The notes beneath the pieces were generated by a model. The model was not told where the DNA came from and did no database searches. It saw only the letters and a list, made by a program, of their open reading frames with translations. Positions 21,170 to 31,074 of a DNA stretch of 42,729 bases are shown in pieces. This DNA is from Acanthaster planci (Eukaryota > Echinodermata > Asteroidea > Valvatida > Acanthasteridae): positions 88,036 to 130,764 of the forward strand of contig NW_019091720.1 of NCBI RefSeq assembly GCF_001949145.1. Reading direction: 5' to 3'. The position numbers and the translations under genes were made by a program. The first letter of the stretch is position 1; each line of letters begins with the position of its first letter.

Positions 21170-22080
21170 TGCATCACAAAACCTGCAGTGAAGTTGACAT
21201 TGTAGGTTCTCTCAATAACTTCTTTGGAGACTTTCACACCATTCTGGAACCTTGATAGGGTATGCACCTCCTTGACATGACGGACATTGCCAGACAGCAT
21301 TATTTCTAAGGCAGGGTTGCTGATGGGTACTGGATGATGTTCCCCTCATTTATTCCCACTGATCCTGAAGACTCGGGCAGAGACTGGTTCAAGAGATGAG
21401 GTACTGAAAGTAACTTCAGTTGCAGGGTACTTCTTTCAAGGACCCGCCAAAAGCTAAGCTGCGGGGAAGATGCTGCTGCCTCTGCATCACTGCGGAGCAC
21501 AACATGCAGATCTTTCTTGTCCTCACTGCCATTCTCCTTCCTCGGATTGTGAACCATGGACATCATTCCCTTTGGTTTTCCACCAGATCTGGGTTCAGTG
21601 GACTGCAGCTGTTGGCTCAGGCACTGATCAACTAGACATCAAGCCTGGGGAAAGAGAACACTCTGTCACATCCTGTGCCTCCAACCTTTCAGGAGCTGAA
21701 GGTTCCGACCACTCCCGGGCAGCCTCTGTTGATGTCTCCCATTCCCTGTTTCAGACTCTTTTACCACTTTCTGTTGTTTTGACTTTGACTTCCCTGGGTC
21801 CTGTGTTGTTTCCGGTGCTCGGCGCTTCTCAGGGTGGTCCTGCTGTCACTCCTTATCAGCCTGCTTAGTCCCTCTATTAGTCTTCCCACGTCTGTGTTCC
21901 TCTTCAGTTTCAGGGTAGATCTTTGGCAAGCCGTCCAGGGATGATGGATGGTGGTTTTTGTAGTACACCCTTAGGTTATCCTTTCGTATGTAGCCCTGCT
22001 CACACTTCAGGCAGTAGAACTGAACCTGCCCCTCAGCTCTATGGCTCGCCATATGTTTGTCAAACCTCATCTCGTTTACG
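21170..22080 (-). pseudogene. Gypsy 3' region with C2H2 zinc fingers, decayed
   Basis: On the minus strand, ECGDTFVNEMRFDKHMASH is the back half of a C2H2 finger (its first Cys is not seen) and FYCLKCEQGYIRKDN-LRVYY...HH is a second finger in which the first His appears as Tyr. Downstream is a charged linker, then SDAEAAASSPQLSFWRVLER and, in another frame, GNVRHVKEVHTLSRFQNG and ERTYNVNFTAGF near 21290-21170. The fingers follow an integrase remnant on the same strand, so I read them as a C-terminal extension or extra ORF of the gypsy element. The last part is unassigned. Confidence 0.45.
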
Positions 22081-22105
22081 AAAGTGTCTCCACATTCTCT
22101 TCAGC

Positions 22106-22600
22106 TTAGAACTCTCGTTGTATTCCAATCTCTTGGTCTCTGCTTTTCTGTATTCCAGTCTCTGCTTTCTCGTCAGAAATGGTGTATGCCTCCAACCATG
22201 TGCTAAAATAATCCCAAATTACAAGAATGTATCGAATCCAGGGAAGGGTCCAACTATATACCCATAGCCACTCGCTCAACAGGAGCCCCAACTAAGTGTT
22301 GTTGCAGAGGCGCCCTTGGCTTTTCACTCGGTGACTTCCTCATTGCACATGAGTCGCAATGTTTCACGAAGGATCTGAAATCCGCACTCAGGCCTAACCA
22401 ATGGAACTTAAGGCCTTCCTCACTGGGAATTGGTCCCATTGCAGCCAGTAATTCTTTGCAGCTGTTAATTTTGGAGAAACAATCTCCTGATCCAGTCGTG
22501 TCCCTGACTCTTCCTTAGCTTGAATAAGCCAGGCCATCTGTTCATCCTTAAATTGTGCCTCTCTCCAATCATCTTTAGAGACTTGGGGCTGCATCCCCAC
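22106..22600 (-). pseudogene. Gypsy integrase remnant: zinc-binding domain and start of core
   Basis: On the minus strand, WREAQFKDEQMAWLIQAKEE and KNYWLQWDQFPV are the linker after RNase H. LSADFRSFVKHCDSCAMRKS is the HHCC zinc-binding part, and RYILVIWDYFSTWLEAYTIS is the first core strand with its catalytic Asp. After SDEKAETG the reading passes into GIQKSRDQEIGIQ and then the zinc-finger region, so the second Asp and the Glu are missing. The break is marked by a short direct repeat (GCAGAGACTGGAATACAG / GCAGAGACCAAGAGATTGGAATACA). This is an inactive copy of the same broad family as 5160-6221. Confidence 0.75.
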
Positions 22601-22609
22601 TATAATAGT

Positions 22610-23150
22610 TGGTGGGTTGACATGGATGACAGGACATAGCTTTGACCATACTTTTATTTCTGCTTGGGTGTTATGCTGGCGGTGTTATGCAGTGCGCCCT
22701 CTGTTGTCTAATATATATCACATTCCCCCTTTTAAAATGAAAAAAAGGAATGAGGCTGTAGGTAGAAAATGCTATGAAGGTGTAATAGAGCAGAAACAAG
22801 AATGGAACTTTCAAAGCTTGTTTTAAACCTATAGAGATGTGTGTGTCTTAAAAAACTTTGATAACAGCCGATTAATAACAAAAGAAATGAACACACTTTG
22901 TGACATCTTCACAATCCGGAAGAAAATAAAATCATAGACGTTCAGTTTAGCCTTATATGGTTTAGTAACACCTAAAAACAAAACAAAACAAAAAGAATAA
23001 AGTGTGATGCATGACTTCTGCATTTATGTAACAAAAAAGAAATGTTTGAAATCTCGTTACATGTCCAGTGTAGTCATCTGCAAAACACTATTCTGGACAC
23101 TCTTTTAAATCAAATATGAAAAAAATGAAAACAGGAGAAATGCAGAAATA
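22610..23150. other. No gene; possible LTR fragment at the left
   Basis: 22665-22735 (TGTTATGCAGTGCGCCCTCTGTTGTC and following AT-rich text with TATATATCACATT) has the feel of an LTR end, next to the integrase remnant, but no matching second LTR was found. The remainder is AT-rich and empty. Confidence 0.25.
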
Positions 23151-23158
23151 TATATTAA

Positions 23159-23338
23159 CCCTTCGCACCGGGAACCGTTGACAGCCATAGCTTTGTGTGA
23201 GGATTAGTGCATACCACACATACATTTTACTCACCATGCAGCTACGGTTTCAATGGGGCCTGCTGCTGGACAGAGCTTTGCATATTGGGCATACCGCAGC
23301 CCAGCAGTTGAGGTCAAAAGAATCCCGGTGTTAAGGGG
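23159..23338. mobile_element. piggyBac-like MITE with TTAA duplications
   Basis: TTAA at 23155-23158 and TTAA at 23339-23342 flank 180 bases that begin CCCTTCGCACCGGGA and end TCCCGGTGTTAAGGGG. The ends are inverted copies apart from a one-base gap and two differences. piggyBac transposases insert exactly at TTAA and their elements commonly start with CCC. There is no coding capacity, so it depends on a transposase elsewhere. It lies just outside the 3' limit of the gypsy integrase that starts at 23350. Confidence 0.82.
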
Positions 23339-23349
23339 TTAACAAAATG

Positions 23350-24640
23350 ACATTTGAGGATGGAAAGGTTCACGTATGTATCTGTCCACAGTTTAAAGAT
23401 TCAGTTTGTTTGATGGTCAGATATGTTGACCCGATCCTGTCACAGGGGTGTCTTGTGCATGTCACATGCCTCTTTATCATCAGAGTGAGGGGGGTCAAGA
23501 GCAAAGATGATATACTTTTTTGCAGGGTCAAAATCACGAATATGACAAAGATTGTGGCGGAGTTCATGCCCATTGAGTGTAATGACAACATACGAACGTG
23601 GTTGCAAACACTGTTGTTTAATCTGGGCAGGTATTCATAACCCAGTGTTTGGATCCTGGACACAGACAAGCTGACCAGTGTTAAATGACTTCAGATCCTG
23701 GGCAAATCTGTGGTGATATGCTCTCTGTTGCGTTTGTCGTTCTTGAAGGCGCTGGTAGACCTGGTTCTTGTGATCCAGTGTGTTTGTGATCACATTAGCC
23801 AGATTGGTGAGAAACTTCCGACAACAAAGCAGTTCTGCAGGGCTTGGCAGTTTTTTACTGTCAACTGGGGTGATTCAAAGGCATAAGACAGCCTTGCTGA
23901 TGTTTTGTCCACTGGTCTTGGCCTTGGCTACTGTGCACTTGACAGTCTGAATCATTCTTTCAACAAAGCCATTTGACTAAGGAAAATGAGGCGACAGTAT
24001 CTCATGTTGAAATCCCCATTCCTCAGCAAATGCTTTGTAAGCTGTAGATGCAAAATGTGGACCGCTGTCACTGACAATCTTTTCCGGGCACTCCTTGCAC
24101 AGAAAGGATTTGCTGAATCACATCGAGAACAACACGCTTGTGCAATTCACAGGCATTCCGTGAACTAAAGAAACTAAGAGTCAATCACCATGAGTTATTC
24201 ATATCCGTCAAAGTGGAACAGATCAGTTCCAAGTATCTGCCACAGTCGAATTGGTAGCTCATGCAGAAGTAATGTCTCTTTACCCTGTGACCACTGATGC
24301 TCCTAACAAATTGAACACTAACTGATGATACACTCTATGTCATGATTCAAGCTGAACCAATATAAGTCTTTGGCCAACGCTTTGCTTAAGTTGCACTTTG
24401 GTGGCTTTAGCATATAGGTATGCACGGTTGCAGATGTGATGACATGCCATCCCTTCATTAGGATGTCATGGGCTTTCGCGAGCTCATCGCGAAATGACCA
24501 ATAGGGTCTGAAAGCAGGTAGGAGATAACTCTTCCAATCTGGCCAACTGGGTATGATGAGTTGCTTGAGATCGTCAAGGAGTGGGTCACGTTAAATTTCA
24601 TGTTTGACATCTGCAAGGTGGTCGGCAGTGAAATGCACAA
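23350..24640 (-). pseudogene. Large gypsy element: integrase
   Basis: On the minus strand the order is: a divided zinc-binding segment (KDLYWFSLNHDIE...CSICLGA, near 24370-24300), GTDLFHFDGYE with the first Asp followed by a stop, VSDSGPHFASTAYKAFAEEW with the second Asp near 24060, and SPHFP-SNGFVERMIQTVKC with the Glu near 23960. Next come TPVDSKKLPSPAELLCCRKF-like text and a C-terminal part ending at 23370 (NTGYEYLPRLNNSVCNHVR). Stops and frameshifts interrupt it throughout. This family differs from the two other gypsy remnants (SDSGPHF instead of HSDQG). Confidence 0.8.
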
Positions 24641-24879
24641 GGTTTACCTGAATGTCCAGTTTACATGTGTGTACCGTCAGTAGTCGGAGAGCGGGACAAA
24701 CTGTCAGCAATTGGAACCTTCTTGTCAGGGGAATATTGGAGAGTAAAATTATAGGGCTGAAGGCACATGAGCATTCGCTGGAGACAAGGTGGTGCAGATG
24801 TGAGTGGCTTTTGATGGATCATCTGGGGAGGTTTATGACCAGACTCAACACTAAAATGTTTACCATAGACACATGTATG

Positions 24880-25730
24880 GTAGCGCTCACAGTGCTACCA
24901 AAACTTTTGCTAACATTTCTCGCTCAATATTCGCGTATCTTGTTTCAGCTTCACCAAGTGCCTTGGAGGCAAATGTACCTGGCTCACCCTCCTGCAACAG
25001 GATTCCACCTAAACCACGGGACGATGCATCAACCTGAATTGTCATGGGCTTGTTAAGGACAAAGTACCACAATGTAAGAGAGTTGCATATCAAATTGTGA
25101 ACTTTCTCAAAGCACTCTTGGTGGCCTGGAGTCCATACATAGAGTCATTATGAAGCGGCTCACACATATCTCCTGTGTGACTTGCAAAATGCTGGATAAA
25201 TGGACTGAGATATGTTACCATTCCGAGAAACTCATAAAGCTGTGTCTTGTCAGTAGGAGGTGGCATGGCCTTAATGGCATGAACTTTAGCTGGATCTGGG
25301 TGAACACCCTGCACATCATAGTCAATGCCAAAGAATTTTATCCACTTTTCATTGATTGAGCACTTGGTATCTCGAATTTGAGACTGTTGGCAGCTGTGAC
25401 AGTCATGAGTTGATGAAGGTTCTTGTCATGAGAATGTTTTGAGTCTCCAAAGACAATGATGTCATTAGTGATGCTGAACACACCCTTGCACTGTTTAAGT
25501 ATCTGGTCCATTCGATGCTGGAAGACATCCTGGCTTACTGCTAGGTCAAACGGCATACATTTGTAGCAACAGCAGTCAAAGGAACTGTTGAATGTCGTCA
25601 ACAGTGAACTGGTCTCATCTAAATGTATGGACCAGTAACTGCTTAGCGTTCAGTTTGTATGATCTCTTCCACTGTCGGAGACTTGTGATGACAATATTTA
25701 AGTACCTTATTGTGGTCTTTAGGGTCCAAA
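24880..25730 (-). pseudogene. Large gypsy element: reverse transcriptase (3' part) and RNase H
   Basis: On the minus strand, MPFDLAVSQDVFQHRMDQIL then SITNDIIVFGD is the RT palm. The Asp-Asp box reads Asn-Asp (Asn codon at 25466-25464). GVHPDPAKVHAIKAMPPPTD and FLGMVTYLSPFIQHFASHTG follow in another frame, then PMTIQVDASSRGLGGILLQE and ERYANIEREMLA-type RNase H motifs (TRYANIEREM). The 5' edge at about 25722-25730 is where a LINE was inserted; the missing RT start is found at 27842 onward. Confidence 0.85.
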
Positions 25731-27841
25731 GAAGAATGTGAAGACCTCCTTTTTTGCGCCCACGATGAAGCTAAAACCAATGCTGAGAAAGCCAAAACCG
25801 CCACAGACCTTATGACAAGGCTGAAATCTTAACACAGAGAGAGATGGACGGAGATTGTCGAGACAATCGACTTCACTCACTCCAGCCATCGGGCATGGCA
25901 GACCATCAACAAGCTCACCTTCCAGGCATCGAAATTAAGACCGTGCCCTATTACTGCAAATGCCATTGCAGCTCAGCTGATCATCAAAAGCAGATTCCAT
26001 GATACCGATAAATCACTCGCGAAGTAAATGACCTGTGTAGGGCCCCCCAGCACTGACTTCCACCTCTCGGGAGACTTCACCTATGACGAGACGAAGATGG
26101 CCATCGAACACCTGAAGCCCAATAAAGCAGCCGGGCCTCACAACATCCACCCTGAGTTCATCTTGCACCAGGGTAGCAAAGCCACAGAGTGGCTTTGTTC
26201 TTTCTGTTCCCTTTGCCTCTGTACGTCCAAGCTCCCGAAGATATGGCAACAAGCTAAAATCGTCGCTCTTCCGAAGCCAAACAAGCTGCTGGATGACCCA
26301 AAGGGATACCACTTTATCGCCCTCCTCTGCATTTCCATACAAGATCATGGAACACCTCCTCCACACACGCCTTGACCAAGTGACAGACCCCCAACTGCCA
26401 AAGGAGCAAGCCGGCTTCCATCAGGGGAAATCAACAGTAGACCAGGTTACCCTCCTCACTCAAGACATCGAGGACTCCTTCCAGACAGGTGAGAAGGTGG
26501 GCGCTGTCTTCCTCAACCTCACAACGGCGTACGGCACCGACACCGATGATCCCAGACCAACCCAGGTTTCATCATGGAAATGCTGACCAATGCTGACCAA
26601 TCGCAGCTTCACCCTCCACACCAGTGACAGCCAACACAGCAGGACTAGACGACTGAAGAATGGCATCCCTCAAGGTTCCGTATTAGCCCTGATGACGTTC
26701 AACATCTACACCAACGACCTCCCAGACACGCTGTCTAAGAAGAACGAATACGCAGACGATCTCGCTATCCTGCTGTCTGACAAGAGCTGGGGAACGATCG
26801 AAACGGGGCTCACGGCCGACATAACCACTCTATCAACCTACCTGAAGAACTGGCACCTGAAGCTCTCCGTGAGTAAGACCCGGTCCTCTGCATTCCACCT
26901 CGACAACAGAGAAGCAAACCACGGGCTCAACATCATGGTTGATAACCACAGTCTACAGTTCCTGACAGCTCCGACATACCTCGGGGTTAAGCTTGATCGC
27001 ACCCTGACATTCTGCCAACACCTGGAAAACATGTCAGCCAAAATATCGGCCCGAGTTGCCCTGATTTGTCGCTTGGCCAGCGTCACCTAGGGCACCTCAA
27101 CCAAGATGCTACCCAGGCATTGTCTTTTCCACCGCTGAGTATTGCTCTCCAGTCTGATGCAGGAGCCCTCATACCAAGAAGCTGGACAAGACACTCAATA
27201 CTGCCTTACTCAAAGTCTCTGGCTGCCTGTGTGCAATGCCGGTCAACCATCTTACCAATCCTAGCCGGCATTGCTTCACCAACCCTACGTCGCGAAGCAG
27301 CCATCCTGGCTCTGTCTCCCAAGGCCATAAACAACAAGGACCACCTCCTCCATAAGACTGTCATGGACTCTCCAAAAAGTGCACACCTGAAGTCTCGACG
27401 TCCCTTTGCAGAGCACGCCCGTCAGCTGCTAAACGCTTCATCGGAGGACGTCTCAAAAACAGTATGGCTTAAACACTGTTGGTCAGCAGAGTGGCAGGCA
27501 GCAGACCGCTCCAGGCTTCATAGGTTCGTTAAGGGTGCTAGATGAACTACCAGGTGAGGACCTGCCGCGTAGGCAATAGACAATACTTAACCGTCTCAGA
27601 ACTGGCATCGGCCACTTCACCGCTATCATGAAAGGATGGGGGCTAAGGGACTCCGCTGCACGTGACTGTGGACACCCCGAACAGACAGCCAATCACATCA
27701 TCGAGTCCTGCCCTTTATATCGGCAACCCAATGGTGTACCTGGCATAACTACCCTGGACGACAATACACAGGTATTGCTTCACACCACTGAGCTGAATAT
27801 CTGAGAATGAGACACTCTGGCAGCATACAAAAGAAGAAGAA
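25731..27841 (+). mobile_element. LINE (non-LTR retrotransposon) inserted in gypsy, 5'-truncated
   Basis: Reverse transcriptase motifs are in order on the plus strand: HLKPNKAAGPHNIHPEF, KLPKIWQQAKIVALPKPNK, EQAGFHQGKSTVDQV, LKNGIPQGSVLALMTFNIYT, and YADD at 26749-26760. The thumb and a C-terminal CGHPEQTANHIIESCPLY zinc-like motif near 27700 follow. No endonuclease is present, as expected of 5' truncation. The 3' end is (AAG)n at 27826-27840. GGGTCCAAA (25722-25730) and GGGTCTAAA (27842-27850) flank it as a 9-bp target duplication. Frames change at least four times, with a 10-base tandem duplication at 26582-26601 and an apparent deletion near 26550. The C-terminal motif suggests the Jockey/I/CR1-like side of LINEs. 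Confidence 0.9.
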
Positions 27842-28534
27842 GGGTCTAAACAGACTTGTAACTGACCATTAGCTTTACGCGAAATGGCAATGCTACTGAC
27901 CCAATGAGTAGGCTCAGGTACACTGCGGATTATCCCCTGCGCTTCCATACTGTCCAGTTCTGCCTTAAGCTCATTGCGAATATGGATAGAGCACTTACAT
28001 GGAGCAAGTACAAGAGGTTGTGTATCATCTCAAAGTACAATGTGATACGCACTGGAAAATTGCCAAGTGTATCAAACTGTCCTAGGTACACCAAAATGAG
28101 ATCCTGGACTGAATGGATCGGTGGGTGCTGTGGGGCACTGTCTTTATTACCTTGTGCATGTGACTCAACGGAACAGTTCAATGCACCAATATTCAACTGG
28201 AGAGCTTTGTGCACACCAATGATAACCGGACCATCGGTCTTGCAAACATGAAAAACAGTATCATGCCATTCTGACTTGGCAAGTTTGCATGGTAGAGTCA
28301 CTATGCCATACTGCTTTATTTCTGTGCCATTGTATACTTTGAGAACAGCATTAGAGTTAGCAAGGTGTCCTTTCGCAGGAAATCCATCAGGAGTCAAGTT
28401 ACATGGGTATATGTCAACCTTTGCATACAAATTGATGATACAGCATTCTTTGTCTTGTCGCAGTGTGACATATGCGTAGGCCTGATTGCGATCACGTGCG
28501 TCAGGACAAATGTTGGTTATGACATTATCAATAG
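27842..28534 (-). pseudogene. Large gypsy element: protease and start of reverse transcriptase
   Basis: On the minus strand, RNQAYAYVTLRQDKECCIIN leads into LYAKVDIYPCNLTPDGFPAK, the protease region, then DGPVIIGVHKALQLNIGALN, IHSVQDLILVYLGQFDTLGN and, near 27940, MEAQGIIRSVPEPTHWVSSI plus SRKANGQLQVCLDP, the first RT strands. The protease signature Asp-Thr/Ser-Gly expected after KVD is absent: the frame goes straight to a distal part, as if about 15 codons were deleted. The piece is split from the RT palm by the LINE. Confidence 0.8.
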
Positions 28535-28787
28535 TAATTAATTTGGGAGTTTTTTGCCCTGCCCGATGTGTATTATAACACTGTATACTCAGTGTTTGCC
28601 CCCGAAGGCTTGTGAAAAAAACACAAGCGTACTCGGGTGGAACTCAAACCCATGACCTCCTGCTTACTAGTGCGGACATCTTAACCACTCAACCACCAAG
28701 CTTGCCGGTGTCAGCTGGCTGGTTTGAGTCAGCTGTAGCAGCGGGTACCTCAAGCAACTGTTTTCAAGGATGGATTTGCCCTGGGGA
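28535..28787 (-). mobile_element. tRNA-derived SINE copy C (antisense)
   Basis: On the minus strand: a leader (GTTGCTTGAGGTACCCGCTG), then tRNA-like GGTGGTTGAGTGGTTAAGAT with B-box GGGTTTGAGTTCC, then GCTTGTG-TTTTTTT-CACAAGC (28607-28627 on plus), a 7-bp hairpin looping out the T run, then the common 3' part (ATAATACACATCGGGCAGGGC ...). It joins head to tail with copy D at GGGGAG/ATTAATTT. The unit length is about 253 bases. Confidence 0.7.
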
Positions 28788-29096
28788 GATTAATTTGGGA
28801 TTTTCTGCCATGCTTGACATGTATTATATAACACTGTATACTCAGTGTTTACCCCCGAAGGATTGTGAAAAAAAACACAGGCGTACTCCAGTCAGACTTG
28901 AACCCACGACTTCCTGCTTACTAGTGCAGACATCTTAAAGACCAGACCACTGAGCTCGCTGGTGTCAGCTGGCTGGTTTGAATCAGAAGTAGCAGCAGGT
29001 ATCGTGAGAAACTGAACATAAAGTGGTATAATACACATCAGGCAGGCAAAAAATCCAAAATTAATTAACATCTCCCCTTGAAAACAATATATCAAG
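28788..29096 (-). mobile_element. tRNA-derived SINE copy D (antisense) with inverted tail
   Basis: It has the same layout as copy C (T-run hairpin near 28864-28885, tRNA-like block near 28890-28965). After its leader comes an inverted piece of the family's 3' part (ATAATACACATCAGGCAGGC ... CCAAAATTAATTAACATCTC). The compound insert C+D therefore starts and ends with inverted copies of one sequence and sits inside the gypsy gag/protease region, which resumes at 29097. Confidence 0.65.
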
Positions 29097-29345
29097 GTTA
29101 AGTTGCTCAAATGGAATATCAGTGTCCCGATTGTCAAAGGATGCACCTTCAGTAAGTAAGTGCATGTTGCATTGAGATGGTTGAGCACTGTGTTGTTGAA
29201 ACTTTGACTGCCACTGTGAGTGACAGCGATTATCTCTGGGACTATGCTTGCGTTGTCAACCAGATTGCTGTTGTGATCGAAACATTTCTCCAATGGTTAC
29301 ATTTTCCACAGTTAACACAGGAAGTGTAGTAAAATGCGATGTTTG
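29097..29345 (-). pseudogene. Large gypsy element: gag second zinc knuckle and linker to protease
   Basis: On the minus strand, SCVNCGKCNHWRNVS is a CCHC knuckle (C-x2-C-x4-H) lacking its last Cys, which reads Ser. It is followed by a Ser/Asn-rich linker and, in a shifted frame, ASFDNRDTDIPFEQLNLDI just before the SINE insertion. This is the linker that precedes the protease in gypsy gag-pol. Confidence 0.6.
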
Positions 29346-29870
29346 ATTCGAATGAATCGGGCAAGGGTCTCCTTCCAGTAAAAGAATAAGAACAACAACC
29401 ACAGTAGAGACATAGGCCATACACACAGTTACAGCTAAAAATCAACGATCGGTCGGTGGGTCGGTTGGTTGCTTGTTTCAGTGAACTGCCACTGAGGCCA
29501 CTAGGATTCCAGTCAAGTATGTTGGATTTCATGTGATTATCACCCCCAATCATTCGGCCAGTAGCTGGTGCAGCCCTCTAACTCACTCTTCTGCCATTGC
29601 CATTCTTTGTCTTAATATTCAATCCTGTATCCATGCAGCTTAAGGCACACAACCTGAACATCCAGGCTCCTATTTTTAAGCACAACAATGCTTCACGAGC
29701 AACGCGCTAATTTGCTATTGGTCGCTCATGAGCTGGGGACACCAAACTTTCTCTCCACGGTTACAGTGTACTATATTTAGCCCAGCCCTGTCCCTTTGAT
29801 CCTAAAAGCCTTTACAATAACAACTTTAAGTGCAGTGCAGTGTATACATGTACATATAATTACGCATTGA
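29346..29870. mobile_element. Unidentified insertion inside gypsy gag
   Basis: This separates the first gag knuckle (29870 and above) from the second (29330). It contains no recognisable coding sequence. It has GCTATTGGTCGC (an inverted CCAAT context) near 29717 and a (GGTC/GGTT)n patch at about 29448-29470. Insertion is inferred only because the gag motifs on either side fit together. I could not define ends or a target duplication. Confidence 0.4.
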
Positions 29871-30235
29871 AGTCGTTTCCCTACATGTAATGTTGTAGGC
29901 AGGACAAAATTCACGAGGTTTGAAGGGGTGTTGCCTGCCACATTTCCTGCATGTGCAACGACGATGTTCTGCGTTAACTACTAAAGCACCATGATGAACA
30001 TGGTTGAGCTGTTCCATGTGTGACATGATGCTTCATGTGTACGAGCTACATCCAAGCACCGATCATTGGTCAAGGTGTCATCATAAGCCAATAGTTCCTT
30101 CTGTAGATCTGGGTGACGTGTTCCAGCAATAAATTGTTCGATAATCTTGTTTGAGCGGCCTTCCATCCCTTTGGCAGCAGGTCCCTCTGGGCCCTCACTG
30201 ATAGCATCAGGGGAGACCACTGTTTCGGATCCCAC
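29871..30235 (-). pseudogene. Large gypsy element: gag with first zinc knuckle
   Basis: On the minus strand, NKIIEQFIAGTRHPDLQKEL and the LLAYDDTLTNDRCLDVARTHEAS stretch form the end of the gag capsid region. In the next frame, CRKCGRQHPFKPREFCPAYN is the first knuckle-like block. The N-terminal gag, LTR and primer-binding site are missing on the right, where a YR retroelement begins. Confidence 0.7.
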
Positions 30236-30239
30236 ACAG

Positions 30240-30960
30240 TTTAAGGTGGTTTACTCCCAGTCACCAGTGTTGGCTGTAGCTTCTAAAAAGTGCAGCACGG
30301 ATAGCCCCTTCACCTCTTCCAACAGTGTCAGCACTAGTTTCCCCGGGCTCCAACCCGTCCGTGGCTACCCCTTTTGAATCTGGAAGTTGGGGTGAGTGCA
30401 ACAGTGTTAGTGAGCATTTAGCCTTAGAGCAGCTATCCCAGATAGGTGTTGATCTTCCTTTGTTGTGCTGAAGTCAGTGTTCCACTTGTGGCTGAAAAAA
30501 AGAAGGGTCAACACAGATTCTTACATGTTCGGGTCTAGAAATTGCCAGCGTTAGAGCACAAGTGCATGTTCCGCTGGCTAAACTTACAGTGACCTGCAAG
30601 CAAATTCATGCAGCATTAGCACACCGCAAGATCAGTCTATGAACCATTCAGTCCTTGGTGGTATCGTTACAATTTTTGTGCCGAGCAGTTGCACCTGGGC
30701 GAGCACATCTGTTGTGCCTGATTGCACTGTCTTGCGGCCTGAAGCAGCCGCTTTCCTTAAATGCACGGCTCGATTTGCTCCTGTAGCTTGAGTTTCTGAC
30801 TTCATGGGATTTTGTTTTTACTGAGATCAAATAGGAGAACTCATCAACCCTTCATTTATATTTGGATGCAGCTGCCAGTGTCGGTTTTGGTGCATACTTA
30901 GATAGCAGATGGGTTCATCTTCTGAGAAGTGGCCCCTCACGCTGAGGCACATATGACACC
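30240..30960 (+). pseudogene. YR retroelement 2: gag tail and RNase H remnant
   Basis: On the plus strand a Ser/Pro-rich frame ends near 30377. Near 30850-30950, LYLDAAASVGFGAYLDSRWV matches the RNase H start (catalytic Asp in LDAAAS) of DIRS-group elements and is directly followed by the recombinase at 31080. Reverse transcriptase is not recognisable. Stops are frequent. Confidence 0.5.
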
Positions 30961-31074
30961 GTTACCGGCTGTCCTTCTCAAGTGGTAGACACCTTGTCAA
31001 CTGCCTGCTGCAGACGGCTTTAGCACCCACAGAGTACACTCCAGCACTTGGAATCTGTTTTGTCATTTCTGCCA

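Noticed and set aside
22665-22740. Gypsy LTR
   Set aside because: It looks LTR-like in composition, but I found no second copy, primer-binding site or TG...CA boundaries, so only a weak note is kept.
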